Source of the DNA: CAYUQT01 sp964446835
GTDB lineage: Bacteria > Planctomycetota > Phycisphaerae > UBA1845 > JAFGLZ01
DNA length: 64,000 nucleotides
Assembly (NCBI GenBank): GCA_964446835.1
Contig: CAYUQT010000039.1
Coordinates: 26,402-90,401, forward strand
Reading direction: 5' to 3'
Below the pieces are notes generated by a model. The model saw only the letters and a list, made by a program, of their open reading frames with translations, did no database searches and was not told the DNA's origin. Every line of letters starts with the position of its first letter. Positions within the stretch are counted from its first letter, which is position 1. Below are positions 32,284-42,200 of this stretch, in pieces. Both the position numbers and the translations under genes were made by a program.

Positions 32284-34809
32284 ATGAAGGCCAACCGAAT
32301 TCTGAGCGCGTTCTGTGGGTTAGCTGTAGCTGCCAGTGCTGGGCGAGCAGACAGCAGTGGGTTTGCGTGGACGTCGCTCAACTACCCCGGCGCATCTCAG
32401 ACGCAGTTCATCGCCGTCGACGGCAACAACATCGTGGGGGGATACCAGGATACGCACAGCCGCTGGCACGGCCTTCTCTATGACGGCACCACGTGGACAA
32501 CGCTTGACTACCCGGGAGCAACGGCCGTGGGTGCCCGGGGGATCCTCGGGAACAAGATCGTTGGGCTCTACGTCGACGCCAACAACGTTTCCCACGGCTT
32601 CCTCTACGACAGCGGAACTTGGACGTCGCTGGACTATCCTGGGGCCACGTCGACGTATGCCTGGGGCATCGACGGTAACAACATCGTCGGGCAGTACCAG
32701 GTGAACGGCGACACCACACACCCCCACGGATTCTCATACGACGGCACGACCTGGACGACGCTGGACTATCCCGGGGCCTCGTCTACTCAGGCATACGGCA
32801 TCGATGGGAGCAGCATCGCCGGGGCCTACAACCTCAACGGCCACACCTACGGCTTCCTTCTCAATGGCACAACCTGGTCATCGATCCAGTTCCCTGGCGC
32901 GTCCGACACATGGGTGTACGGCATTGAGGGCACCAACAGGGTCGGTACATACAAGTCCGGCGGTTACAATCACGGCTTCCTTTACAGTGGTACGCTATCC
33001 ACCATGCTGCAGTACCCGGGCTCTTCCGACACCTATGCCTATGGCATCTCTGGCAACAAGATCGTCGGGTATAGCGGATCCCTCGGCTGGTGGCGCGGGT
33101 TCGTCTTGACTATCACCCACCCTCTGCTGTCGGTGACTGTGACCAACCCGTCGTGGGGAACCGTCGACATCGAACCGAACCTTCCCTTCTACCTTGATCC
33201 GAACACCGTCGTGACACTGACGGGGCGTCCGATTATCGGGAGGGCCTTCGACCGCTGGACCCTCTATGATCCGAACAACCCCGGCGATGCGAACTTCGCT
33301 GCGTACGATGCCAATGCGGTGATCAGAGTCCGGATGAACACCGACCGGCAGCTCGACGCCACATTCAAGTGCGACAGCCAGGTGGCGCCCTCGTGGCCCT
33401 GGGCGACATTGGACTACCCCGGATCAACGGATACCGTGGCTTCCGCCGTCTCCGGCGACACCATTGTCGGGACCTATCATGACGGCAACAGCGTCCAGCA
33501 CGGATTCCTTTACAGTTACAGTGGCAATACATGGACCACGCTGGACAACCCGGGGGGTACGAACACGAGTCCCACCGGCGTCTCCGGCGGCAAGGTCGTC
33601 GGCACGTTTGTAGACAGCAACAGTGTCACATGCATGTTCCTGTACGACGGCCAAACCTGGACACAATTGGTGGAACCAGGATATCCAGGCATCTTCAACC
33701 AGATAGGAGGCATCGACGGCAACGACGTCGTGGGGACCTATCAGGTTCCGGATTTCATCTCCCCGATCACCAGGGGCTTCCTTTATGACGGGGCAGCGTG
33801 GACCACTCTGGGAACGTGGTCAACCCAGCACTCCAAGTACGACTACAATCGCTACTACGTCTACATAAACGATGTCTCATCCCGACGGTTTGTCGGAACG
33901 TATCAACACACTCGCATACTCCCGCCGTATGTGGATGAGAACTACGGCCTCTTCTATGACGGGACGACCTGGACAACGGTGAACGGCCCAGACGGAGAGA
34001 ACACCTACTTCCAAAGCATCGACAGCATCAATGTGGTTGGTCGCTATACGGACTCCTCCTCCAGGTCCCATGGTCTCCTCTGCGCCGGCACGACGTGGAC
34101 CACACTGGACCACCCCAATGGAACGGAAACGATCGCCTATGGAATCGATGGCAACAAGATCGTCGGGGCTTACAAAGACACCTTCGGCAGGACCCACGCC
34201 TTCCTGGTAACCATGGAGCACGTCGGCACGTTCATATTGACGGTCGCGCCGAGCCCGGTGGGACACGGGATGATTATCGTTGATCCTCCGCCGAGCACCA
34301 ATGGGAAGTACGTCGAGGGTACCGTCGTCACTCTCACGGCCGAACCAAACCAGTATCGCCTGTTCTCCCATTGGGAGGGGGACGTGCCGGGCGGCTACAG
34401 CACGCTCAATCCAGTCACCCTGACAATGGACGGGAACAAGCAGGTTACAGCGGTCTTTACCTGGCCGAACTACACGTTGACCCTTGGAATGTGCAATGCT
34501 GCAGGCGGCGCCCAGGTGAATGTCGAGCCGTTCTTCCCTAACCAGATCTACCCGTCAGGCACGTCGGTGACCCTGAACGCCATACCCGCACCAGGCAAGG
34601 GCTTCGACCACTGGGAGATTCTTGACCCCAACCACCCCGACGATGGCAACTATATGCTGGCAGTGGACGCGAACAACCCGATCACGATCGTGATGGACAC
34701 CGACCGGCTGGTAACGGCTGTCTTCCGGTGCAGCAGTGGAACAGGTCCTATGCTGCCGCTGATGATGCTGGCCTTCGGGGGATTGGCCTCGTTGCGAAGA
34801 CGACGGTAG
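32284..34809 (+). CDS. Surface protein with 12 HAF repeats and InlB-B-type domains
   Basis: An 841-residue exported protein. The ATG at 32284 follows GGGAGG by seven bases and begins a signal peptide (MKANRILSAFCGLAVAASAG). It contains twelve ~42-residue units of the HAF extracellular repeat type (consensus WTTLDYPGA..T.A.GIDGNNIVG.Y......HGFLYDG), in two blocks of six (~27-275 and ~375-685). Each block is followed by a divergent InlB-B-like/beta domain (VTVTNPSWGTVDIEP ... FDRWTLYDPNNPGD; VNVEPFFPNQIYP ... FDHWEILDPNHPDD), with one extra such domain in the second half. The end (CSSGTGPMLPLMMLAFGG, then LRRRR) resembles a short sorting tail: Cys-Gly, hydrophobic helix, arginines. It is probably a cell-surface propeller-type protein of unknown ligand. 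Confidence 0.83.
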   Translation: MKANRILSAFCGLAVAASAGRADSSGFAWTSLNYPGASQTQFIAVDGNNIVGGYQDTHSRWHGLLYDGTTWTTLDYPGATAVGARGILGNKIVGLYVDANNVSHGFLYDSGTWTSLDYPGATSTYAWGIDGNNIVGQYQVNGDTTHPHGFSYDGTTWTTLDYPGASSTQAYGIDGSSIAGAYNLNGHTYGFLLNGTTWSSIQFPGASDTWVYGIEGTNRVGTYKSGGYNHGFLYSGTLSTMLQYPGSSDTYAYGISGNKIVGYSGSLGWWRGFVLTITHPLLSVTVTNPSWGTVDIEPNLPFYLDPNTVVTLTGRPIIGRAFDRWTLYDPNNPGDANFAAYDANAVIRVRMNTDRQLDATFKCDSQVAPSWPWATLDYPGSTDTVASAVSGDTIVGTYHDGNSVQHGFLYSYSGNTWTTLDNPGGTNTSPTGVSGGKVVGTFVDSNSVTCMFLYDGQTWTQLVEPGYPGIFNQIGGIDGNDVVGTYQVPDFISPITRGFLYDGAAWTTLGTWSTQHSKYDYNRYYVYINDVSSRRFVGTYQHTRILPPYVDENYGLFYDGTTWTTVNGPDGENTYFQSIDSINVVGRYTDSSSRSHGLLCAGTTWTTLDHPNGTETIAYGIDGNKIVGAYKDTFGRTHAFLVTMEHVGTFILTVAPSPVGHGMIIVDPPPSTNGKYVEGTVVTLTAEPNQYRLFSHWEGDVPGGYSTLNPVTLTMDGNKQVTAVFTWPNYTLTLGMCNAAGGAQVNVEPFFPNQIYPSGTSVTLNAIPAPGKGFDHWEILDPNHPDDGNYMLAVDANNPITIVMDTDRLVTAVFRCSSGTGPMLPLMMLAFGGLASLRRRR

Positions 34810-34920
34810 ACGGTTCTCCTCACAGGACGGGGCGACGGTCATGAAGCGGGCGTCGTGCGGTGGTGTTGCGTGGATTGATCGCAGTCTCTGATGCAGAACG
34901 GGCGCGCGGTGAATGGACAT

Positions 34921-34988
34921 GGAGGACGGTGCTTGCCGATGCACTTGCTGGAGCCATGATACGGGGGGCTCGGTAGTTTGTTGGCCAC
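34921..34988. repeat. Diverged duplicate Y1 (pair with 31022-31096)
   Basis: It shares gcacttgctggagccatga and the flanking GGGGCTCGG/GTTGGCC with the partner copy, at lower identity outside the core. Confidence 0.65.
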
Positions 34989-35223
34989 TGCGAGCAGCTC
35001 TGCTTCCGTGGATTTCGGCCGGAGAGGAGGGGGTTGTTATGCGCCCTCGTACTCCACAATAGCCCAACATGGGTCAGAACATCACAAACGCCATCACTGC
35101 TGACCAACGTCGTCGGGTGGAATCGAATAGGGTTGCGAGGGGCCATCACCGACGGATCGCAGGCGGTGGAAAAAGCAAATGCACATGCCAAACGATGTAA
35201 CGTTGTGTGAGTGAGCGCCCTGG

Positions 35224-35275
35224 CTGAATCTACAGACACCTCGAACTGACTACAGCAGACGTTCCATCAGGACGG
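35224..35275 (-). repeat. Diverged duplicate Y2, remnant of a lipoprotein gene 3' end
   Basis: It matches 31483-31534. On the minus strand it reads a short C-terminus (MERLL then stop) corresponding to RIERLQ-stop of the intact lipoprotein gene. No upstream part of that gene can be recognised. Confidence 0.65.
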
Positions 35276-35506
35276 AGACAAGAGCAGGGTTCATGAGAAT
35301 ATTTCGGATTCAATAACTGACACACCCACCATTAAAGCTGCCCGTGTCCAGACCATCATCTTCCTCTTTTCATCGATCCTCGCAGAATCCACACATGACT
35401 CGTCATTGATTCTCAGCCGGTGCCACTGCTTCCGAACGGGATCGTTTAGGGCTTGATGCGGAGCGAGTGGGAACCTGGCAAGGCTCGGTTCTTGACCTGA
35501 ATCGAC

Positions 35507-35662
35507 TCAACTGCCGTCGGCATCGATCAGATCGTACCGACGCATTTTCTCGCGGAAGGAAGGACCGTCGATCTGTTTGCTTGTTTTGGGATCAAACGCG
35601 TACTTGCGTGGACGTGCCAAAAAGAAACCCTCTTGCGTGACCTCTATCAAGGCACCACGCAA
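35507..35662 (-). pseudogene. 51-codon coding remnant or small gene, unknown family
   Basis: The minus strand reads a coding-like C-terminus: ...VTQEGFFLARPRKYAFD, PKTSKQIDGPSF, REKMRRYDLIDADGS, stop. The composition and codon use look like real protein, but no ATG or GTG with a ribosome binding site is present: the frame is open only back to a stop at about 35670, and the first usable codon is TTG at 35662. The 5' part runs through a 15-bp inverted repeat (35625-35670) just downstream of tRNA-Glu. I read it as the 3' end of a gene truncated at the tRNA boundary, or a small TTG-start gene. The family is not recognised. Confidence 0.4.
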
Positions 35663-35670
35663 GAGGGTTT
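35625..35670. terminator. Perfect 15-bp inverted repeat downstream of tRNA-Glu
   Basis: AAACCCTCTTGCGTG (35625-35639) and CACGCAAGAGGGTTT (35656-35670) form a perfect 15-bp stem with a 16-base loop. On the minus strand the right arm ends in a T-rich flank (GGGTTTCTTTTTGG), which fits a terminator for the tRNA transcript. It also overlaps the 51-codon remnant. Confidence 0.6.
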
Positions 35671-35671
35671 A

Positions 35672-35693
35672 GGTCAGAAGCGCATTTCTGACC
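35672..35693. terminator. Second hairpin directly after tRNA-Glu
   Basis: GGTCAGAA (35672-35679) and TTCTGACC (35686-35693) form an 8-bp stem with a 6-base loop, 11 bases past the tRNA 3' end on the minus strand. It may be a processing or termination signal together with the longer hairpin next to it. Confidence 0.45.
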
Positions 35694-35704
35694 CAAGTGC
35701 CAAC

Positions 35705-35777
35705 TGCCCCCAAGGGGACTCGAACCCCTGTCTCCAGGATGAGAACCTGATATCCTAGGCCGCTAGACGATGGGGGC
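35705..35777 (-). tRNA. tRNA-Glu (anticodon CTC)
   Basis: 73 bases with a complete cloverleaf on the minus strand: acceptor GCCCCCA paired with TGGGGGC plus discriminator A, D-arm with GCGGCCTAGG, anticodon loop TTCTCAT (anticodon CTC, decoding GAG) on a CAGG/CCTG stem, and T-arm with GGTTCGAGTCC. CCA is not encoded. Two hairpins follow it, and the MFS transporter gene diverges upstream. Confidence 0.95.
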
Positions 35778-36025
35778 CATTTACCGGTCAAGCGATACGG
35801 CTTTCTGTCGCCAAACCCGCTTGACTTGACTGTAAAAATACCGATTCATCGCCCGAAGGTCAACCCCGCCCGACGGCCTCGCGAGGCGAAAGACGTCCCA
35901 ACCGCCGCCGGCGCACACCATCACTCCGCCCTTGCTGAAGCATCAACCCCACCGATATAGTGGCCGCCGCAACACGAGGATTCCGCATCCTTGCCGATGC
36001 CCTCTTCCGGAGGAAGGACGTATCG

Positions 36026-37378
36026 ATGACCCAGTCTCGCGTTCGCCGTTTCTTCGCCGCCGCGCCCCACATCGATCGCCTGCCCGAAGCGGACATCCGG
36101 CGGCTCTATCCGAAGTACCGCCGCCAGATACTCGAATCCACCTTCATCGGCTACGCGGTCTTCTACCTCGTCCGCAACAATCTCTCCGTGGTGGCCAAGG
36201 ACATCGAAGGGGCCCTGCACTACGACCATTCGATGATCGGCAGCATTCTGGCGATCACCGCCGCCAGCTACGGGCTGGGCAAGTTCGTGATGGGAGCGGT
36301 CTCCGACCGTTGCGACCCCCGCAAATTCATGTCGCTCGGGCTGCTCCTCACGGCCCTGTGCAACTTCGCATTCGGCAGCGTGGCCGACTACCACATCCAT
36401 CTCCTGCTCTGGGCCATCAACGGCTTCTTCCAGGGCATGGGCTGGCCGCCGTGCGGCCGATCCATGGCCCACTGGTTCAGCGAACGGGAACGCGGGCTCA
36501 CCTTCAGTATCTGGAACACCTCGCACAACGTCGGTGGAGGAATCGCCGGCGTCATCGCCGCCTACACCGCCTCTCGGTTCGGCGGCTGGCAGCACGCGTT
36601 CTTCTTCCCAGGGATTCTGGCCACCATCGGAGCGGTCTACCTCTTCTGGCGCCTTCGCGACACGCCTCAGTCCGTGGGGCTGCCCCCCATCGAAGAGTAC
36701 AAGAACGATTACCCCGAGAATGCCGACCCCCTCACGGCCGAACGAGAATTGACGACGCGCGAACTGCTCGTCAAATACGTCCTGACGCACCGCTACGTCT
36801 GGCTGCTGGCCTTTGCCAACTTCTTCACCTACATCGCCCGATACAGCATGCTCGACTGGGGCCCCATGTACCTCCGCGACGTCAAGCAGGCCACCCTGGC
36901 CGGGGGCGGCCTCGCCGTCCTCGTCCTCGAATTCGGCGGTATCCCCTCGACCATCCTGCTCGGCTGGCTCTCCGACCGCGCCGGCGGACGCCGCGGCATG
37001 GTCTCCGCCCTCTGCATGATCCCCATCATGGCCGCCTTCACCACGATCCTGTTGACACCCCCCGGGCACCTCTGGCTCGACATGACCATGCTGTGCGTCA
37101 TCGGGTTCTTCGTCTACCCCGTGATCAACCTCATCGTCATCCAGGCCCTCGACCTCACCAGCAAGAAGGCCATCGGCACCGCCGCGGGCTTCATCGGCCT
37201 GTTCGGCTACATCGGACGGATGGCTCAGGCCAAGGGCTTCGGCTGGATGCTCGATCACTTCAAGGTCACCCACGGCAAGGCGGTGGCATGGGAAATCGTG
37301 CTCTGGACGATCCTCGGCTGCAGCGTCATGGCGCTCGTCCTGCTCGCCTTTACGTGGAAGCTCAAACCCAGGGCATGA
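36026..37378 (+). CDS. MFS transporter, organophosphate:phosphate antiporter (GlpT/UhpT-like) family
   Basis: A 450-residue integral membrane protein of about 12 helices, the usual length of the OPA family. The ATG at 36026 follows GGAGGAAGG. The early signature YAVFYLVRNNLSVVAKDI and the motif-A loops (GAVSDRCDPRKFM between helices 2 and 3, GWLSDRAGGRRG in the second half) match GlpT/UhpT-type antiporters, which exchange a phosphorylated sugar or glycerol-3-phosphate for phosphate across the inner membrane. A central cytoplasmic loop (DYPENADPLTAERELTTREL) splits the two halves. It may import sugar phosphates or related products of the nearby hydrolases; the substrate is not determinable by eye. 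Confidence 0.9.
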   Translation: MTQSRVRRFFAAAPHIDRLPEADIRRLYPKYRRQILESTFIGYAVFYLVRNNLSVVAKDIEGALHYDHSMIGSILAITAASYGLGKFVMGAVSDRCDPRKFMSLGLLLTALCNFAFGSVADYHIHLLLWAINGFFQGMGWPPCGRSMAHWFSERERGLTFSIWNTSHNVGGGIAGVIAAYTASRFGGWQHAFFFPGILATIGAVYLFWRLRDTPQSVGLPPIEEYKNDYPENADPLTAERELTTRELLVKYVLTHRYVWLLAFANFFTYIARYSMLDWGPMYLRDVKQATLAGGGLAVLVLEFGGIPSTILLGWLSDRAGGRRGMVSALCMIPIMAAFTTILLTPPGHLWLDMTMLCVIGFFVYPVINLIVIQALDLTSKKAIGTAAGFIGLFGYIGRMAQAKGFGWMLDHFKVTHGKAVAWEIVLWTILGCSVMALVLLAFTWKLKPRA

Positions 37379-37555
37379 CGATCGTACACCCGCGCCGGCG
37401 TCCGGTTCCGCCGGCGTGCTTTGCATGCATCCCCCCTGTCGTAAACCGAGCAAACCCATGCGCCCACACCTTGCGAATCCGGCCCGAATGGCGTTTACTA
37501 TTTGCAGTCGCTGACGAATGGCAGGGGTAAGGACACCTATCAGCGAGGCTTGCAC

Positions 37556-39037
37556 ATGAACTCACGGATGAACACCGCTCGAACGGCCGGCGTTTCCGGA
37601 ATCGCTCTGACGATTTGCTGGTTGCCCCTGCTGGGGCTGTGCCTGGCCGGCGGATGCAACTCACCGCATTTGATCGGCCTGCCGACCAGCCGGCCCGCCG
37701 CAGGCCAGACTTTCTCCAAGCAGGAACTCCACGACGCCCTCGGCCAGTTCGAGGACTTCTTCGAGACCACGCTGAAGCAAACCGCCGCCCAGATCGACGA
37801 GCGCAACCCCGACACGGCCTCGCGCAAGCTCTCTCTGCTCTGGCGGGTCCGCATGCTCCCCGCCATCCACGCTGCCCTCAAGGAAGACGATGCCGTTCGG
37901 GCATACCTCAACGCATGGACCGTGACGGTCCGCATGACCCACTTCTTCGTACAGGGGGCCGGACGCGACCTCTTCGGCAAACAGCAGCATCTGGCCATTG
38001 CAGCCTCGCGGCAGATCGAGGCAGAGATCGAGCGCATCGGCAGCCTTTTCCTCTCACATGACAAGCTGCTCAAGGCCCACGAAGAGGCATTGGCCTTCGC
38101 CAATACCCACCCCATTCGAGAGGGATTCGCCGGAGCCTTCATCCGTCCCGCCACTACCAAAGAGGGAGGCTTTAACGCCTTCAATGCCATCATGAGTGTC
38201 CCCCTCACGCCGTTCCGAGTGATGGAGGGCATCGACCATACCGCCGCGGCCATCAACCGGTTCTCCGACGTTGCCGACCGCTTCACCGACGTTGTCGAGG
38301 AACTGCCCGAGACCACCGCTTGGGAAGCCCAGTTGGCCCTCCTGGAAATCGAGGACCACCCCACCATCCGATCCATCGTGACCAGCCTGGAGCAGTTCGG
38401 CCTGGCCGCCGCCGGCATCTCGGAAACCGCCCGGGCTCTTCCCGACCAGCTCCGATACGAGGGAACGCGCCTGATCGAGGAGATCGACGCACGGCAGGCC
38501 AACATCCAGGTCACGCTGAGTCAGGCCGAGAACACGGCAGCCCTTGTCGAGCGATCGCTCGCGAAGCTGGACGGTGTCGCCGAATCCATCGACCGAACCG
38601 CCAAAAGCGTCACCGACACCGGCAAGTCCGTGGCCGAAGCCGCCCGCGCCATCGACCAGACCTACAAGGACATCGAGGGCGATACGCCCCCCACCACTCA
38701 GGCCGCCACGGTGCCCGCCTCCCAACCGACGACACAGGCCGCCTCGACCTTCGACATCAATGACTACCGCAAGACCGCCGATGCGATGACCGCCATGGCC
38801 GCCGAGGTTCGTCAGGTCACCGAACAGATACGCCAGATGATCCAGACGCAGGAACTCACACGCCAGATCAGCGACGTCGACACGCGCGTCAGGGGCACCA
38901 TCGATCAGACCGGCGGCGCCGCCCGGAGCCTGGCCGACCACGTGGCGTGGCGGGGACTCCAACTCATCCTGGCGATCTTCGCGATGGCCATCGTCTACAA
39001 GCTTCTGAGCGTCCGACTGACGCCCAAGACACCCTGA
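37556..39037 (+). CDS. Lipoprotein with helical body and C-terminal membrane segment
   Basis: A 493-residue protein starting at the ATG at 37556 (GAGG upstream). The N-terminus is a lipoprotein signal (ICWLPLLGLCLAGGC), with LAGGC as lipobox and Cys near residue 29. The body is mostly helical, with coiled-coil-like stretches from ~300 to 400 (QANIQVTLSQAENTAALVER, IDRTAKSVTDTGKSVAEAAR), a Thr/Pro-rich linker (~385-405), another helical segment, and a C-terminal membrane helix (LQLILAIFAMAIVYKLL). A protein anchored at both ends to membranes could be a periplasmic spacer or part of an envelope complex. No enzymatic motif is seen, and I do not recognise the family. Confidence 0.75.
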   Translation: MNSRMNTARTAGVSGIALTICWLPLLGLCLAGGCNSPHLIGLPTSRPAAGQTFSKQELHDALGQFEDFFETTLKQTAAQIDERNPDTASRKLSLLWRVRMLPAIHAALKEDDAVRAYLNAWTVTVRMTHFFVQGAGRDLFGKQQHLAIAASRQIEAEIERIGSLFLSHDKLLKAHEEALAFANTHPIREGFAGAFIRPATTKEGGFNAFNAIMSVPLTPFRVMEGIDHTAAAINRFSDVADRFTDVVEELPETTAWEAQLALLEIEDHPTIRSIVTSLEQFGLAAAGISETARALPDQLRYEGTRLIEEIDARQANIQVTLSQAENTAALVERSLAKLDGVAESIDRTAKSVTDTGKSVAEAARAIDQTYKDIEGDTPPTTQAATVPASQPTTQAASTFDINDYRKTADAMTAMAAEVRQVTEQIRQMIQTQELTRQISDVDTRVRGTIDQTGGAARSLADHVAWRGLQLILAIFAMAIVYKLLSVRLTPKTP

Positions 39038-39280
39038 TTGCGTCTCCCCAAACACACCGAATGCCGCGGGTGTTCGTGTTGACCCCGTTCCCATTCCGGC
39101 TAGTATGACGGCCGGTCGGTCACTCACGCTCCAGCCGGCGGCGACGCGATCCCTGACGGCATGCCGGTTCGAGACGACGGCGACGTACTCCCCGTCGGTG
39201 CCCGCAAGGCACACCCCGAGTCTGAGCCACCGGCCGCGAGATGCCCTGATCCCGTCTGCACACATGTGGAGGCAACACCC

Positions 39281-42200
39281 ATGGCTCGATCGATCGGTCT
39301 GCTTACCCTCATTCTCAGTTTGACCATCGCCCCCGCTCTGAAGGCCGAGGCCACCCTGCCGCTCAACGGTGCGTGGCAATTCCGATTCTGCCCCGACAAC
39401 CAGGGCGAGCAGCAGAAATGGTTCGAGCCCTCCGCGGAGTTCCCCCAGCAGATCCAGGTGCCCGGCGTGTGGGACGCCCAGGGCATCGGACAACCCACGG
39501 ACAAGACGCGAAACAACGCCATCGGCGTCGGCTGGTATCGGCGAAGCTTCACGCTGCCGGCCGACTGGGCCGGCCGGCGTGTCTGCCTCCGCATCGGCGG
39601 GGCCCATCGATCGGCCAAGGTGTGGGTCAACGCCCAACCCGTCGGCGAACACTGGGGTTATCCGGTCGCCTTTGCCTTCGACATCAGCCGCTTTCTGAAA
39701 GCCGACGGCGAGCAGTCCGTCGTCATCGCCGTCGACAGCCGCCGCCACAAGGATCGCGACACCCTCACCGGCGCCTTCGACCTTATCGACTATATGGACA
39801 TCGACTGGGGCGGCCTTTTTGAAGCCGTATCGCTTGAAGCCACCCGTGATATATGGCTCGACGACGTCTTCGTAATCCCCAACCCTGCCGCCGGTCGGGC
39901 CAATGTTCGCGTGCAACTGGGCAAGACCGACAAGGCCGCCTCCGACCCCCTCACTGTCAAGTTCAGCGTGAAGCGGTGGTCGGCCGACGGGTCGAATGGC
40001 TCTCCGCTCGATTCCGGCGAGCGCGAATTCGGCGGCCAGACGACCATCGAGTGGGAGCTGAACCTCGCCAATGCGCCGCTCTGGACACCCGAGACGCCCA
40101 ACCTGCTGAAGCTCGACCTCGCCCTCCGCCGAGGTCAGGACGTCCTGGACGAACGGTCCGTCCGCTTCGGCCAGCGGCTGCTCGAGATCCGCGGCAAGGA
40201 CTTCTACCTCAATGGCGAACGCTTCTTCTTCCGCGGCTACGGCGACGACTACACCTTCCCGAAGCTCATCTCGCCCGCCGACGTGGGATACTGGAAGCAG
40301 TACCTCTCGAAACGCAAGGAATACGGCCTGGTCGGCGTCCGACATCACTCGACCATGGTACCCGAGTCCTACCTCACCGCCGCCGATGAGGTGGGGATCC
40401 TCGTCCAGCCCGAGCTGCCGATCGCCTACGAGCCGTTCTACCGTGCGGCCACGCCCCAGGGGCACGAGCTTTACCGCTACGTGTGGCGGACCTACATCCG
40501 CCAGATGCGAAATCACCCCTCCGTCTTCGGCTGGTGCATGTGCAACGAAATCTACGGCGGCTTCGAGCTGGTGCCTTACCTGTATAAGACGGCCAAGGAA
40601 CTCGACCCCACACGCCCGGTCATCGACACCGACGGCCTGTCCTCAGAGCGCCGCAGCACCACCGACTATCTCTCGATCCAGTTCGACGAATGGTCCATGC
40701 CCTGGGGCACGCGGTTTGACAAGCATCGCCATCCTCACCCCATCGACCGACCCGTGATCGTTCATGAGGCCAGCAACATCTCCGTCCTGCCCGACCCCGC
40801 CGACATCCCCAAGTACGACGGCATGATCAAGCCGTTCTGGCTCGAGCAGATGGCCGAGCAGGTCCGCAAACGCAATCTCGCCGACGTACTGCCGTTCATG
40901 CTCAAGGCGTCGCGGCAGCTCCAGGCAAACCTCCTCAAGCTCAACATCGAAAGCGCCCGCATCCAGCCTGACATCGACGGCCACCACCAGTGGCTCTTCC
41001 GCGACTACTGGACCCAGAGTACCGGCATCGTCAACCAGTTCGACGAGGTCCGGGCCCTCACGCCCGAGATGGGCCGCCGGTTCTTCGGACCCGCCGTCCT
41101 CCTGTGGGAGCACGATCGCGTCAACTTCCGCCAGGGTGAGCCGATCCCCCTGAAGATCTACCTCTCTGACTTCCGCCTGAAGGCCGCCGAGCCGCGGCTC
41201 GACACCGTCACCGTTCAGGTCGGCGGACAAACCGTCACACTCAAGCCGCCGGCAGAAGGCGTTGGCGGCCGTGGGCTGATCGGCCCGTGGACCGCGGAGG
41301 TCGCACCCGCCTGTTCCAGCTCCGCGGAGAAGCTGATCATCAAGGCGCAGGCGGGCCCCGTCGACAACGAATGGTCGATATGGGTGTTCTCCCCGAACGT
41401 GCCGCAGGCGCAGCCCTCGTCGGAGGTGACCGTCACGCCATGGCTGAGCGATGCCACTATCGACCAGCTCGAGGCAGGCCGCCGCGTCTGGGTAACCAAT
41501 GACAGCCTGGTCTTCCACACGATCAACGCCCGATTCAAGCCCTCCTGGTGGAAGGGCGACGACAACTCAGATCACAGCTACGGCAACATGGTGATGCCGC
41601 ACCCCGCAATGAAAGACTTCCCCCACGACGGCTACGGCGACCTCCAGATGCACGGCCTGTTCGACAATCGCCCCGTTGTGATGATGGACGACCTCCCCGT
41701 CCGCATCCAGCCCATCATCTGGTGCCTCGACGTCCCCTGGCAGATGCGGACAAAGGCCTATCTCTTCGAGGCCAAGGTGGGCAAGGGCCGCTTGCTCGTC
41801 AGCACGATGAACCTCTCGGCCCCTCAGAGAGAGACCGACCCGGCCGCCAACTGGCTCTATCACTCGCTCAGACGCTACGTAGCCCGGGGCGAGGCCTTTC
41901 AGCCGACGGCCGAGCTGCCCATCGACTGGCTGCGAAACCGCGTAAAGCAGACCGCGCGGCCCGAATCGTCCACTTGGGTCGAAGGCTTCTCGAAGATCGT
42001 CGAGAACACGGAGAAGCCCACCCCCTGGCACTCCTACCGACAGGATAACGTGAAGAACTATCCCGTTCGGCAGACGGACGGCAAACAGAAGGTCCGATGG
42101 CTCACCGGTACCGTGCCGAAGGACTGGGCCAAGGACACGGTAACCTTCGTCTGGGCCGGCGGCATCGGTTGGAAGGCCGAGCCCGGCGGCGGTCATTTCA

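Larger units (their letters stand above)
34810..35506. other. Intergenic remnant region
   Basis: About 700 bases without a supportable gene. It contains diverged duplicates at 34921-34988 (partner 31022-31096) and 35224-35275 (partner 31483-31534), in the same order and orientation as the first pair but closer together, because most of the intervening lipoprotein-type gene is missing. Confidence 0.6.

Noticed and set aside
29950..35700. Insertion sequence or prophage
   Set aside because: Duplications and remnants are present, but no transposase, integrase or recombinase gene or fragment could be recognised.
35921..37555. 544-codon open frame antisense to the MFS transporter gene
   Set aside because: Shadow frame of a GC-rich membrane protein gene; His/Glu/Gly-rich with no domain, while the opposite strand matches the OPA family throughout.
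38054..40516. 820-codon minus-strand open frame opposite the lipoprotein and GH2 genes
   Set aside because: It spans two well-supported genes on the other strand, and its composition (Gly/Val/Asp/His) is that of antisense high-GC shadows.
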